Source of the DNA: Diplolepis rosae
Taxonomy: Eukaryota > Arthropoda > Insecta > Hymenoptera > Diplolepididae
Reading direction: 5' to 3'
Assembly: GCA_030998225.1 (NCBI GenBank)
Contig: JAPYXD010000727.1
Span: 2,170,001-2,234,000, forward strand
DNA: 64,000 nt
Made by a program: the position numbers and the translations under genes. The notes beneath the pieces were generated by a model. That model saw only the letters and a program-made list of their open reading frames with translations, had not been told where the DNA came from and did no database searches. Each line of letters begins with the position of its first letter. The stretch's first letter is position 1. Of the stretch, positions 12,961-27,715 are shown in pieces.

Positions 12961-15900
12961 TCGGTGTTAAGGGGAATTCGAGTTTGCAGTGATACGGGTT
13001 CGAATTTATTTTTGAGTTTTCTTCACATGTTCCTTTTATGAGTTATTTTATTTGTGGAAATTGTATTCTAAAAAATAATAAACTTTAGTTTCTGTAATAT
13101 TTTCAGTATTCTTTATTATATTTATTTTGGAAATTATAGCATTTTTAGGAAAATCTGAATAGGCCCTGACAAGTTTTCCCTAAGTAGGGCAATTGTTAGC
13201 AACAGCGTCACATTCATTCAAATTGTCTGTTTCTATTTTCATTTTACTTTCGTTCAATTTGAAATTTGCAACAAGGTTTCGACACCTCATTTCAGTGTCA
13301 TACTCTATAAAGCAGCGAACACGACGTGAAATCTTATCCTGCAGCCCGTTAAATCCGTTAGATATAACGCGTCAACAGCCGCTTGCATCGCATTACAACG
13401 CAATGTAGCGAGATACATATTTCGCGCAAAAAAAAAAACATTTCTGAATGAAGCCAACCGAAAAAAGGGAAACCATAAAAATAAACAACCAAAGTGAAAA
13501 TACTATACATACCCATATTTAGAATAATTGTACGGGTATGAAAATCATTTATTAAACGTGGTTCAAAAATAGAATTACTTTAGATAAAATAACACACATG
13601 AGAAAATAACGATCAGGACCAGTTGTAAGAGAAGAAAAATTGTGTATAAGATAATAAAAAAAATGTCTTTGTCACTGCACAGTGAGAAGGAAAAAATAAA
13701 AAATGCGAGCTTCTGTTTGCTTCTGCTTGAATATTTATTTCCGCTCGCTTGGAAGGAAAATTCTTTTACAGTCCTGGAAACTGGCCTTGGAAAATCGTGG
13801 GGTGATTCAAGTTTCTTCATCACCCTGTATATGCTTACGTGGGATGGAATTCACCCTACTTTGTGCTCACCCCAGCGTATAGCGATGGTGTGACAGGCGG
13901 CTACGCTCAGAGCCCATTCAAAGCATTGATTTTCCTTTTGGGGTCCAACCGGTCTAACCCCCGTAAACCCTCTGTCTAGGATCGTGTCACTGCCCTCGAA
14001 AAATTACGTCCCATTTTTCTAGGATACAGCAATATATTTACGGTTAATAAGTAACATAAATTTCATTCAGGGAAAGTCGCCTCCATCGTCTCTGCCATTG
14101 TTTGAGAAAAAAAAGTCAGGATATTTTTTTCAGCACATTTTTTATTTAAAAATCAAAACACAGCTGAATGTTACACACATTCATCATATCGAACATAAAT
14201 AACAGAATAAATTATTTTTTCGGTTCAAAACGTGATTATTACAAAATTATTTACCAAATGATGATAGCTATTTGTTGAAATTCAAAAATGAAAGCAATTA
14301 GATCTGGAAGCTCAAAAATGAGATTTAATCATCTTTTCTGAACAGATCACTTTTAAGCAAACTTCCAAAGACAGTTCAGGAGGTTTCTGAGAAAAATCAG
14401 AATATGAGGAGGTAATCCTAAAAGGCGGTAGATCTCGTTATAAACTAGTAGAACCGTTATTTTTTCATCCTCATTCTGGAATCTTCAGGTTTTAAAAGAA
14501 AGATAACGAAGAATCTTTTTAATGGGTATTCTGTGAAAATGTCCTGCATAAAGGGAACAGAAAGTGGCATATTCAATAATACGCCGTTCACAGATATAGT
14601 GGAACACAAACCAATTATTATTATTATTTATTCCTATCTGGTCTATTGAAAGCTGGATCTCCCATCGAGGAAAACTGCTAATTTAATTACTATTATTATT
14701 TTAGCTGAAATTAATTAAACACAATCCATGATTGTGGACTTTATCTGTGATTTATTTCAGGGAGAAAATGTTGAGACTCTAGTTACGTTATGAATTTATA
14801 AACAGCACTTTCTTGTCACTTTAAGATGCTGTGAATGTCAAGCTTGTCCAGAATGAAAATGATTCGAGGCAAGATGCGGATTATATATCGCCGGAAATTT
14901 CTTCGTATGAACGAAGGAGAGACTGTTTATGCGCAAAGTGGTGAAAGTTTCCTCTGTGTAACCATATTCTTCATCACCTGCTGCTTTAACCAGCCTTCGC
15001 AAACGACATCCTGAATATTATAGTAGACTCAAAGTGCTTTGGAGTGTGTGCACATGATGGCATCAAAAGCAATCACTTTTGTAAATAAAAGACTCTACAT
15101 TTTTTATTTAAACTTGATTTGCGAGACCTGGAAAATTGCAGAACTCGAAATTAATAAATAAGAAGTTTTAAAAGAAGGAATGCAGAAGTATTACGTAACG
15201 CCTTTTTCAAACAATTTTTATATTTCCTCTGCCATCCAAAGGCTTCTATATTTTTTATGACGTTCTACAATCCTGAAATGGAAAATGAACTCTAAACAAA
15301 CAGAAGAAAGAGCCCTGATATATATAGATGTATGTATTATTTTATATGACGTTTTTGCAATTCTTTTTTCTGATAATAAAAAATAAATAAAACAAACATA
15401 AGGAATAATAAAAGTAATATTTAACTAAAAACTAAAGATGACCAATATGACTTTAGGGGATTTTGGAGAATGACAACGCTATTACGCTTTGCGTGGTCGG
15501 AATACATGTATTTTCGCCATCCCGAGGATTCCTGTTAGAGCGTGCATTGTTCTTTTGTCCACACTGTCAGCCACAAACCGCATTGTTGACAAATCAATAA
15601 GACTGAAACTTGATTGTCGCTCGCGGTGTCGAATGAGCGCGTGGTCTGGACATTTTGTTATAGAATCACCCCTCGTCGTTCTGACCTAATATATTTTCCG
15701 CGACATAGTATATGTATACCGGTCCTCTGCTTTCGCCACACGCGCGCTTGAATTATTATCGCAGATATTTCCGCACTCTTTTCTCGCTGATCCTTCAGAA
15801 TTGTTTCTTCTCTATCAACTTCAAAATTGCCAAATGGTTCGGCTGAACTTTCCCCACAAAAGAGGTTTACTCAACTTGCATTATATAAACGTTACAGAAC

Positions 15901-16499
15901 GAATCACATTTACATCATATTACAAATTCTCTTCCATTTCCGACCCCTTATGAAATTCATATCTTCATTTCAATATTTCATTTTAATATTTTATCTAAAT
16001 GCTACTAAAAGAACGAGCTATCACAGATGTAAATAATTTTTAATATAATGACTCTCCAATTTCTTTCAGATTTTTGCGTATAGACGGAAAAATATTTGAC
16101 TAAGCGACCGAGCGAATCAAAAATTTAATGAAATTAACTTAAAGAATCTATATTACAAGATCATGTGAAACTTTTAGTTACATTGTATAAACTGTTAGAC
16201 TAAAATAGGATTTGTCGCAAAATTTCTAAATAAGAAAAATTACTTTTTTCGCTAAATTGAATATAGATTTTATACCTTAAAATTAATAAAATATTCAGAT
16301 GGAATGGGAATAAAAATTCTTATTGTAGTCACTTGTTAGGCTATTATAATGAAAGTGAATATCACTATTCTAACTAAATTAAATTTAGAAGCCAGTTTCC
16401 AGCTATACTATAATGTCTGGATCGAACAAATAATATCGCTGAAATCGTTAAATTGGTCAAAGATATTTACTTTAGCGGATTCAAAGATCTTCTTACATT

Positions 16500-16723
16500 C
16501 TTACATTCTTACATTTATATATCAACTGATGAATCAGTGCCCTGCTTTGATTTCACTACGGAATCAGTGACGGCGCCGCGGTAACATAATATAATTATAC
16601 ACAATAATAATTACAATATATAATAATTATTACGTTTTCAGTGAAAAACTTATAGCTGCTGCCATCAATGAATATTCACTGCGAATCAGTGGCCGTTCAC
16701 TGATTCAGGTTTAGAGAGTTCAC
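16500..16723. repeat. possible AATCAGTG-rich repeat, family J
   Basis: It contains several AATCAGTG/CACTGATT blocks and ends CACTGATTCAGGTTTAGAGAG, close to the right end of the small element at 35216-35388 (CTGATTCAGATTTAGAGAGG). The left end is unclear. Confidence 0.4.
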
Positions 16724-18169
16724 TTGTTTCTTTCCATCTAAATTTTTAGCTGTAACAAGGATTAACTTCCCTGTGACAGCTGCACTTTTCATCCGTCTAT
16801 GTTTTTTAGTTAAAAAATTCATACACGAAAACTTAAAAACTTTTTACTTCCAAAGAAAACTTTAATTCTTATATTATTTAACTATTTTTTATATAATTGA
16901 GAATATGATAATTTGAGATTTACTTTACACGAATTTGAAAAATTTTTCGTGTTTCATAAAGGAGGGGTGAAATTAAATGTTGTGTTTGATATAAAAAATA
17001 AGACTAATTAGTGTTTACATTGGGTGTTGCAAGCTTTTGTCCAGAAGTATATTTCGCGTAGCTCCTTCTGTTAAGCCACTTATACAATTAAATGGTACTC
17101 AGTGAAAGAAGTTTTGTGAATATGATAATCGAAGTATCAGAAGTTATGGGCCTGTGGAAAGAAAAGATATACCCTGTCTTTTTCGCGTTCAACTGAAAGG
17201 GTCGAGCTGAGTGCGAGGGCGGCTACCCTCTTGGTAGTTTCACCCTAAATGGCAGCTCGCCAAGTGTGCTAACGCCACCGCACATGCAAGCACCCTCGCA
17301 ACACGCACACCAAATCCTATTCAATGCGTCGTATACACGCACTGCATACGGTGAGTATACAATGCTAGCAAACACTTTGCATTCGTAAACACGCGTAAAC
17401 AACAACGCTGGTTTCACACCTTACTCTACAAACATCCCTGAAAGTTAGACCGTAGTTCCCTCAAGCAATACAGTACAATTCTCTTTTAAATCTTCATTTC
17501 CATGTTCTCTTCAGGAAACTCTCTAATAAATTTTCACTTATTTCACAAAGAAGTATAATATTCCTGGAATTCAAGCTATGAAAAAAAATGAGCGATATTT
17601 AACTGAAAACTCTACGGCTTGCTCTTTTTTATTCTTTTTTTTTTTTGAACGAGAAGCCTTAGAAACTGGACACAAAATAAAATTGCTTTTCGTCTACAAA
17701 ATCGAATAATGAAGAAATAAAGCTTTACTGAGCAATGAAAATCAATGAGTAACGGGTGCAAAATCCAGGCGTTTTTTCTCAATGCATGTAGTTTTATTTG
17801 CACCTCTAAAGGTTTACATCGTCGTGAACGAGCCGGATTAGAAAGTTCGATAGTATCTATTGGCAAAAGTTACAACTCCAGTACAGATAACTAAAGGTAG
17901 AGGTGTGATTTTTAATTGGGTTTTTTAAACGAAACGAATTTCCCCAGCGGCGATGATACCTACTTTCGATAAAATGGCGGCACCCAAGTCGTATTACTCT
18001 ATAGACTGGCTATTCGAATGAAGAAGAATTGCGCAGTTTGAAATCGCGTCTCATAAAAAGAAAAGTAAACAAAGCAATTTCAAATAAGTGCCCTGGAGGA
18101 TCTAAAAATTATTCTATTTCTGCAACTAACTTCCCAGTCGGACCAATCCGTATTGTGGCAACGTTCACA

Positions 18170-18420
18170 AAAAATTCAGTACTGCGCCAGTACGGGTTAG
18201 CCGCTACTGACTTGCCATTACTGGCGCAGTAATGATTATCATGAATATTTAGTAATGCACCAGTACTGGGAAGATAGTACTGTGCCAGTACTGTTTAGCT
18301 GCTACTGGCGGGCAGTACGAAGCCAGTATTGGTAAAGCGTTATCATCCAGTACAGGCACTATTACAGCGCCAGTACCGCGCCTGTATCCGGCAGTACGGG
18401 CACAGTACTGTGCCCTTTAT
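18170..18420. repeat. cluster of CAGTACTGG-type palindromic motifs
   Basis: In about 250 bases the motif GCCAGTACTGG or close variants (CCAGTACGG, GCAGTACG, CAGTACAGGC, GGCACAGTACTGTGCCC) occurs roughly a dozen times in both orientations. The segment is less AT-rich than its surroundings. No flanking duplication could be seen, so it may be part of an element or a set of binding sites. Confidence 0.6.
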
Positions 18421-20968
18421 TGTAGTCTGATTGAGTTCAGATACTTCCATATTTCCATTTAAACAAATTTAATTTGTTACACTGATTTCTTCAGTTTAGA
18501 GGAATGCAGAAGTCATCACTCTGAATTAAATCTCGCATTAAGTACTAGTTACATTTTTTTCCATTAACCATGAACTAGAATTTATTTTCCCTCCTACGTG
18601 ACACCCACTGCGCTGGCCATTGGCAATCTCAATAAAGGACTTCGTTCAAATATTGATTCGACGGTTAATTAAGAGTAGTCTTTGGCATCATTCGTCAACA
18701 TTACCTTCGCTCCTATTTCACTTGCCCTTAATTATTAAATGTTTGTGTTTCTCAAAATTAAATTCCGTTGATGCAAAGGGGCCGATGGTTTGTGGAAAAC
18801 GAGTGTGGTAATTGCAAACGTCGTATAAAATCTAAACAAATTTACGTTCAACTGAAGAGAAAAGAATGTGAATATAAAGCAGGACAACTTCATGTTGAAG
18901 AAACTGCTTATTTATTTCGTATATAATTTTGGTGCTGTTATCACAGATAAAAAGTACTTTTTTTATTTTGATCAGTTAAAAAAGTTTTGAGTTTAAGATT
19001 CAAGTTTTCCAGTCAGAAGTAGGTACATGCATGATACAGACGTGAGTAAAATTTCTCTGAAAGTATCTTCAATTTTTTACTGTCTGGGCAATCCTTCAAA
19101 GAACTTGAACATGATTTCAAGATGCATGTATCTTATTTTCATGCAAAGTTTTCATTCTCAAAATTCTCTCGCATCAAGTACTGGAACGAATGAGAAAAGT
19201 ATGATATGCATTTCAAAAGGAAATTGATAAAGAAATGGAAGAAGAAAGAGATTTTGGGTGATCGTGTGTTTCTGATGTGGAAAAAGGAAAGTTAAAATGG
19301 ACAGTGACGAGAGGAAAAGCTCTTTCGTATAAACAGTGGCCTGGCTTCTCTCAGCAAGTTTAATTAAATAACGGGTGGGTGAGAGACGTGAGACAGCTAG
19401 AAACACAAGATCCGGTGGTAAGAAAGGCCGAGGTGGGACAGCAATGGACTCGACCAAGGTGGCAAGTCGCTTGGTGACTTGCTAGTTATTTAATTAGCCC
19501 GGAGATTTCCAGCCACCCGACTCTCTTCTTCTTTGAGCTCTTTTTCCGCAATCTCATCCCCCAACCAACTTCACCATCTTCGTCTCTGACAAACTTCTAC
19601 CCGTGGTGCCAAGTTCCTTTATGACTTCCGCGTACGAACAATCTGGAGTTCATTTTCAAAAGCCGAGATAAAATTATTCTCACGACAAATTCGGAGTACA
19701 AACTACCACAATAAACTTAACTTTCTTCATCAAGTTTTACAAGATACAAGGATACAAATTTAACACTCATTAAATTTCACTAAATCAAATATTACTTTTC
19801 AAGAACAGCACAGCACGTAAAATTACGCACAATCGTTGGAATTTCGTAAAGTTGGGTTACCACGATCCTCAGGTATATAATTATTTTGTTTGTTTCGAAA
19901 AGTTTTGTCCTGGTATGCCTGGGTTGTCATCCTCGATCGCAAACAAAAGTACATAGCTATAGATAAAACTTAGATTTCCGAAGAGAAGTCACGAGTGCTT
20001 CCTCCGCTCATCGCTTGCAGCGAAAAGCTGCTGGAGCTTACTGGAGCTTAAACCGACGACAGGATGATTGCTGGTATTATTGGAATTACGCGAGAGCGAA
20101 TTGCAAGTTCCATAACGAACTCGCAATATCCTGAAACTCGTGCGTTCGTCCTTACTTTCTCTACCCTCGAGGACCTTCCCTGTGTCAAGCGTCTTAAGAA
20201 CATTCTTCATGCGACTGAATTACTACCTGGTAGACAACTTTTTTTATGGACTTGAGGTCGAGCTTGTAATCCCGAAGATCTTTGAGTTGCTCTAGCTATC
20301 TTTCAAGCCAGAGCACTCAAGACTAATCTCCAGGTACTCTACTCTCTGCTCTCAACTTCATTTTAAATATTCGTTTCAGATACTGCCAGTGTCTAGAAAT
20401 TGTTAAATTTCCCAGAATCAGTCCGAGTAAGACTCAGTTCAAGTTCTGTTAGCTCTCTGTGCAAAGTTTTAAAATTATCTCCAAAGAAAAGAGAAAAAGA
20501 GTATATTCTACAATGCATAGAACTCGATCTGAAAGGAATATATGACACAGGAAATAAACGAAGTAGCGACAAGGCTTGTTAACATCTACCGAGAACTTGT
20601 TTGCGATTTTTACGGATGATTTCCGGAGCTGACGTTATCAATGTTCTGCTGCATAAATAAAGCGCATATATGCTGAACCGGTGATCAATATTGAATGTGA
20701 TGAAAGTAAACCCGTTGCGCGCGACCCTCGCGGACCAGGCCGTTTGTGTAATTTAATACCTGGTAAATACAGCGCGGGAGTAGTTTTGCGCCATAATCTA
20801 GATGAATTTGCCGACAGTACGGCACACCCTCACAATTCTGTATACGCCCCGTCAATTACCCAAGGCTACGATAAGAGGTAAACCATTGGGCAGTATGATT
20901 TTTAGCCATTCTACATAGCTTGTTTAATAAAATAGCTCATCCTCGTATATTATATACATGTATATTAG

Positions 20969-21515
20969 GGTCGCCCTTATTTTGGCGATGTTGAAATTTT
21001 TCCGGTCTTACCCCCTAAAAACAATCATGTTCTAAAAAGAAATTTGTGTTCAAAATTTGAAGTCAATCAGATATCATTAACCCGTGCTACCGAGGGTTTG
21101 AAATTTCAAACGCAAATTATATGGATTTTCTCGGGCATTTAACATTAACTTTTATAACTTCTATGCAACTCTGCGGAAAATTCTGAAACTTGGTAAAGTT
21201 TTAGTCTATAATAATAGGTACAACACCTAATTTTTGCAGATTCATCATACTTTAAAAAAATACTCTCTCCTGATTTTCAAAATTATATGGGCTTGAACAG
21301 AGAAACAGGGGACGAGATGCATAGAAGTTATAAAAGTTAATGTTAAATGGCCGAAAAAATCCATATAATTTGAGTTTGAAATTGTAACCCCTCAGTGCCA
21401 ATGGTTAATGATATCCGATTGACTTCAAATTTTGAACACAAATTTCTTTTTATAACATGATTGTTTTTAGGGTGTAAGACCGGAAAATTTCAACATCGCC
21501 AAAATTAGGGCCACT
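20969..21515. mobile_element. foldback element, probable TTAA-type
   Basis: The arms of about 200 bp are near-complementary: ATTTTGGCGATGTTGAAATT on the left is matched by AATTTCAACATCGCCAAAAT on the right, and the match continues inward to CTTTTATAACTTCTATGC. It is flanked by TTAG on the left and TTAA on the right, consistent with a TTAA duplication with one later change. No open frame is present. Confidence 0.75.
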
Positions 21516-22906
21516 TTAATGTACGAGTATACCTATAAAAAATGATAGATAGATTGGATAGTTCAGAATGTTCATGTTTTAAAATTTATTTTTTCTCTAC
21601 AATGAAAAAATTTAATTTCACAATAATTACTCATTTTTTTCATTTTATCATATAAAGCTTATTCAATACCTCCCTTTCTTCCTATTCAAAATATTTGAAA
21701 AAATACTCTAAAGCTATTATTTTGTCATATATTTTACAAAACTCTCTTGTTGCATTCGATTATTCAGATCGTGAAATAGAATCTTCGTTTTAATGGCATT
21801 ACCTGCGAGTTACCTTATTTTGTTAACTAAAAAAGAACATATGAAGCGACTAATGTATTCTTCATCAGTCCTGTTTTTTGAAATTCAATCCTTTATTGCG
21901 TCCTGACAAAGTAAATGGTAGGTAATCAGTTATACCTTTTATTTCTGCAAGAGCTTACTAGAAATCTTGGAAATGGGGTTGAGGCTGAAAGTGCAAACAC
22001 AGTCTTTCGTAACGGACTTGAAGAATTGTCTGGTGAATAACGCAGAAAAGAAGAACGATCAGGAAGAAAAGTGACATACAGCAAATGTAGGACGAAAGCT
22101 TCGGTCGGTTGGAAATTTATCTTCTCGTAATAGCGAGCACAACCGTTATCCAGACGTCACAACGTTCCACGTCCTTCATACGTGTCCTGCTACCAACTAC
22201 GTTCTCTGGATTCAGTCGTATCCGCATTATAATGGCATTACGTGTCCTCATATTACACCCCTGCTACGCTCCATCCATACTTTTCCCGACACCATACCTA
22301 CCTCACATTCAACCTCTCTTTTTTCTTGGACATGAAAAATGCAAATTATTCTGGTCCACAGAAAAAAATACCCCACATTTTTGTCATGGATTTTGCACGT
22401 AGTAACTTACTACAAGGGCAGAATTTGATTCTCTAATTAGAATACATCAATTACTTCACATTTTCAATGATTTTATTGGAGCGACTCAAACACAAGAACT
22501 TTCCACATTTGAAAGCGATTTCGTTCCTTGGATGGATCTATTTTTTTTGGTGAATCTACATTTTGTATGCAAATCTCAAAGTATTCAGCAAATCTCTTCT
22601 TAGTAATTCTCGACCACAAAATTGTTTTTATTCTACATTTCTTTTAGCTTTAGTCTATAGTTTTTTTTCTTGTTTTTTATGTCTTTTTTTGCTCTGTTTC
22701 TCTCTTTTATTCTTTTTTCTGTACAACAGGGCCACGTGTTATCCTTTATTCCCTCGCTTGGACTAGCCGCCTTCATTCTCTCTTGTCCGGTTATAAAAAA
22801 GTCTGAGTACGTGTGTTTCGTAACTTTGTCAGCGTTTTTTTAATCCCTACCTCTCTTACATGCGCAAATTCGGAACGGTATCATGCGCGCAACATACATA
22901 TAATTG

Positions 22907-22926
22907 CACACACACACACACACACA
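22907..22926. repeat. (CA)n microsatellite
   Basis: Ten CA units. Confidence 0.96.
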
Positions 22927-25364
22927 AGAAAAATTCTAATTTGTGTCTCGACTGACGGAGCCCCAACTCTAGCATACCATTCTGTAAAACGTGGTTCGTA
23001 CCAATTAGGGGAGTTTGAGAGCGCTCGCTAGGATTTAGTAGCCTAATTAATGAAATTGATTCGACCAGGATGTTACCATCGGTAACGGTCTTTGAGTCTA
23101 CGCCGATCCAAACGATCATTAAACCTTCTCCTCCACACCGTCTCAATTCCTCCCTTTTATACAACTGCTTGGCTTCAAAAATAATTCTTTTGTTTGCAAT
23201 ATTAACATCAAAATATTGAGAGAATGGAACTATTTTTTTTCGATCATGACATGTGAAACTATCTCTATCAAAATTAACAGTTTTAAGAGAGATAATAAAA
23301 TTATACCCTTATGTAGATTGTATTTAAGAAATTGAATTTACATTTTATTTATGTAAAAAGAAAGAGGTGTAAACTTCTAAGCTTCTTTATCGTCAGATTT
23401 CATAGGCAATTTTGAAATCGATGTTCTATTATTTATCATCAGCCTCCACAGAGTTCTGATAATGTGCTTAAAGTTTACGAGAGTAAGGCTAGTTCGTTCG
23501 ATATAAGGTATCACTGTAGCACCTTCTGACCTACTCCATATTAGACGCACCCTCGCTTATTTTTTCAGGATGTATGATCAATTCTTCAGTGAACTGTTTG
23601 ACATTAAAAGACCTTTGCTCGCTTCATTGGTACATACACGCACACTTTATCACTCAGTATAGTAATCAAAAACTCTTTTTAACGCAATAAATTAGTTTCT
23701 CTATTATCATTGCAAAACTAATTTTTGAATCTTTTTTGTTTTAGCAGACGATACTGCCCTTATCTTCCTACTATTAAATAAAATCTCGGATAAGTTTCGT
23801 CTATTTCTTGAATTCGAATGTAAGAAGTTTTTTGCCAGAAAATCAGTGAAAAGCTCAGACAATTTAAAAGATTTTTCTTGAATACTCTCAGGAATGAAAG
23901 GTTCAAAAGCGTTCAGAGAAGGAAGAAAGGTAAAAGACACGTTGAGAAGAGAAGAGCCTTCAAGTCGTGGAAATAAAGGACTCGAATTTCTGGAAAGTTT
24001 GGTAGTCGTGGCCCGACGTGACCCTCCAAGTCCAGAACTATGTTTGCTCGTTGAACAACAACGAACAACAAACACTGGGCAAACCGCTCGCCGAAACTCC
24101 CTCTAGTAAGGATGGACTTTGAGTGGTTCGTCCGAGAGGTCTCCGCGCCCTCGTGTCCCCGAATAGATCGATAATCCTGTGAGACTTTCCACTCGTATAT
24201 TTGATTACTCGGCAAACATGTCCAAGTTTATCGCGTGGCGGTCCCGACGCCAGCACACTTTTGCGTTTACTTCTTATACTGAAACTGCTTACCCACCGGG
24301 TCGATATCGTTCGAACCAATTCCATTTGATCCTATTATTAGACTCTAACGTCATAAACAAGAAAACCCATAAAAACCAACCTAAACAAGATTATTACATA
24401 CCCTCTAAATTTGAATTAGTCAAATGTCACGAAAATTTCCAGACCAAAATTCTTCATTCAATTTTCTACTATAGAGGAGAAGCGGCTAAATTGGCGCACG
24501 CTTATTTACAGAAAATGATAATATCTAAGCAAACGAAAATAGTCCTATCATATTTATTCTTACATTATCTTATTAGTGAAAAAAGCCCAATCATTCTATT
24601 GCTTAATAAATTTTAATTCATAATAATGACTTTTTGGTGTTTTATGGTTATGATCTGACCACTTGAATTAAGTTTCTAACTATCACGAATTGAAACATAA
24701 TCGTAATATTTCTACAACTTTATATTCATTGATGTATAAACTTACGATTAGAAAAAGTTTTTTTCATGAAACCGAAGCGTATTATGAAATAAATGTGTAA
24801 TTTATCATGGAGGCACTTTCAGGTGAATTGGATCAGAAGGATTTTTGTGTGTTTCTGGAAACCATCCAGTGAATTTAAGTTCAGTGATGAGAAAATCAAA
24901 GAAAAAATAGTAATGGTGTTTTTTAATATTTAATATTAATAATTAGCTTAAAACTAATTATATGTCTTACAAATGACTTTTGCTATTCAAATATATTTTA
25001 AAATCTAGAACAAATAACCAATACATAGTAAGAATAGATTGTAATATTACCGCGACAAGCCATAGCGGGTAAATTAACGCATTTCCCGTCCTCCAGAAAA
25101 CTCAATAAATACCTGTTTTCCCTATTTTTTATAAAATATTTATTCATTGAACGGTTTAGTCAAGATATCAAGCTATCCAAATCATAATTTTTCATAATTT
25201 TTAATCTTATACTTTTATTTTAAACTTTCACTTTTTGTTAGGCACGCCAATTTAGTTGCTTATTCCCTAACAGTCTATTTAATTGCAAATAAGTTGATCT
25301 TCATTTATTACTTATTAAAAAATGGAACTTCCGTTCTAATATATTTTTAATTCTCGCTCTCTAA

Positions 25365-25440
25365 GTTCCGGTTAATCCACCTTCTGATAAGATTCAGATA
25401 AATTTATCTGGAACTTATCAGAAGATTGGATCAACCGGCT
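25365..25440. repeat. short palindrome
   Basis: The arms CCGGTTAATCCACCTTCTGA and TCAGAAGATTGGATCAACCGG surround a small centre with its own ATCTGAAT-type pairing. It would form a compact hairpin in DNA or RNA. Confidence 0.6.
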
Positions 25441-26532
25441 CTAAATTTTTAAAACTTGAATAATAGGAACAAAAACTAACCTATCTCGCAATTTTTAACT
25501 TCTCCAAAACTGAAAAGTCATGTAGGTTCCTTCGAGCTACATGGTAACTATGATTAGATTAAATTTCTTTAGTCAAAACTATCCATTATAATCTTCTTTC
25601 TCTGGGAATCCTTTTGGTTAATCTCGTTATTCGATTCTTTAAATTTCCGTACTCGAGCGAATCCTAACCACGCGGATCGTCTCGAGCATGTAATGAATAA
25701 CGAAGGATCGTCCCTTTAGCTTGGAAATGCTTAGAAAGCATTACCTGTAAAGTTTTTTGACACGAAATATCGATTAACTGACTTGAATAAGTGCTCACGC
25801 CACTCGCGATCGGGCTTGAAACCGGAGCTTCCAGTAAAGGGGAGTAGAAGATAAGCTAAGAGAAGATCTGTAAGGTAAAGCGTGTCATTTTTAATGTGTA
25901 CAGTGAACGGTAAGATTGCTGCTTATTTTTCGCCCTGATTATCGTCAGATCCACTTATAATCTACCTACCTTATTTTCATCGATAAAGGCGAACCTAACT
26001 TCTTCAAAAGAAGTACAATTTACAAAGTACTTATAATGATATTAACTTTCTATTGAAAAGATTAAAAACTTATGAAGAAAGTATCATAAAATGTGCTTGA
26101 GAAAATAAATAAATTACATTGAAAATGTAAAAAATAAAGTAAAGAAGTTTATTATGTGAAAATAGGGAATTTTATGAGTAGAAACTCCATTTATTTCAAA
26201 GTGTGAGAGGGAAAAATGATGAATAATCCTCGTAAAATAGTTGCTACAAGAAGGTCCATGATGATGGTGAATTACGAGCACTTTTTCCAACAGTAAACAT
26301 CTTTTATTAAGTGCAAGTTCAGCTTCGTTGCCTCGTCAATTCTTCAAAGCTCCTGCTGAGCCCTTTGTCTTCGCGTCCGGTCATAGCGATAAGCACGAGG
26401 GGGGGTCCTCAAGTTTAATCATACAGTACTTGATTCATTTGCGACGTAAAAAAATACACGTAAACAGTAATCATTTTCCTTTATCCCTAGTCAAACACAT
26501 CAGACTCATTTAGATTTAACAATTTGTTTCAG

Positions 26533-26612
26533 GTTGTGCATTCGTTAAATTTTCGTCGCATCAAGAGGCACAAGCGGCGATCAACTCTCTACACGGTAGC
26601 CAAACTATGCCG
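26533..26612 (+). CDS. bru3: bruno-3/CELF exon 2 of window: RRM2 RNP1
   Basis: This 80-nt exon completes a Gly codon with GT and then encodes [20 protein letters not shown] followed by GSQTMP. It holds RNP1 of RRM2 (GCAFVKF), the central beta strand that stacks on RNA bases, and the second helix of the domain. The acceptor is TTTGTTTCAG/GT and the donor is CCG/GTGAGT. As I recall, 80 nt is also the size of the matching exon in vertebrate CELF genes, which supports the boundaries. The exon is not a multiple of three, so skipping it would shift the frame and destroy RRM2. It is isolated between introns of about 26.2 kb and 19.2 kb. Confidence 0.95.
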
Positions 26613-27715
26613 GTGAGTTTATTAATTAATTAGAAACAATTCTTTCAAAGTTTCACATAAACTGAAACTTGTAATAAGAACAATAAAACTGAACTTAAAC
26701 TTTGTGAATACTTTTAAAATATATCCCAGAAAATAAGTGCCAAAAAGTATTAGTGAATACACACACTGTATTTCAGGCCCGTTTCGAAAGCTTATTTCAG
26801 GATTTTTTTTACATCAAAATAAAAGACAATCATTCAAATCTTTTACATGTTTTTATTAAAATCGTAAACTATAATAATACATTTTTCTTTTACTTAATTT
26901 TACTCGATTTTATAATTGTTTTTAAGCTAAAATAGACACCTTTAAAAGGAGGTAGATGGGCGGCACGGATGATTACGACACTTAGAGTCATCTGAAACAA
27001 AAAAATTAAATTGATTAATGTTCTGAATGCTTGTGGCTACATCCCGTACTAGATATTAACATTTATATTAATAAATAACAAAATAGCGGACTTGTAAAAA
27101 AAACAGTTGAAAAATCGTGATATTTTTGGTTGAAAATCAGTAAAAAAAAGGAATTATTATTATAATTGAGTAATTTTAATACCCGACGGAGCTAATGTTG
27201 TTTAGAATAACATTTGCAAAAATGATAGCAATCGGTTGCATAGAATTTTTTTAATCACCCGCGCTGCTTACAAAAATTTTGTTTCAAGAAAAATGCGTTC
27301 AAAGTTTTAATCCCCTCATAAAAATGTTATACTTACACTAATCAGATATGCCTGGTGCATAGAGTAAACCTTTCGTTTCTTCATAGGCATCCTTTTCAAA
27401 TAATTTAATGACCCCAAAAAAAATCGATTTTTCGAAGCCCAAACATAAGACTACATCCTTAATTTCAAATTAGACTTTTGCTAATATAACTGAAACAATT
27501 TCTAACAGTAATTAAATCAAGACAAAGTGAAACTTTTCTAAAAAGTTATTACAAAATTTATAAGATGGATTGATAGATGAATAATATGTATTAATTTAAT
27601 TATAGATAATTATAGATAGGACTTGTATCGACCCTTTGATGAATATTCGATATATGTGTAAATTGGCTTTAGGGTCCAGAAATGATGAAAACTCAGTTCT
27701 TACATTCTTTCAAAC

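Larger units (their letters stand above)
350..26532 (+). other. intron 1 (26.2 kb)
   Basis: This is the intron between the two halves of RRM2. Identified contents are the foldbacks, TTAA elements, hAT-like elements and simple repeats listed separately up to 25440. The stretches 1103-3647, 8580-12700, 12961-16500, 18430-20960, 21520-25360 and 25441-26532 hold only AT-rich sequence with scattered short open frames that I could not relate to any protein. Some patches are less AT-rich (for example 10570-10900, 17160-17420 and 23990-24310) and could be conserved intronic DNA, but nothing there is recognisable by eye. Confidence 0.85.

Noticed and set aside
24179..24616. 145-codon plus-strand open frame
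   Set aside because: No recognisable domain, no coding-like composition in its AT-rich second half, and no splice or start context. Overlapping frames of similar size exist on the other strand.
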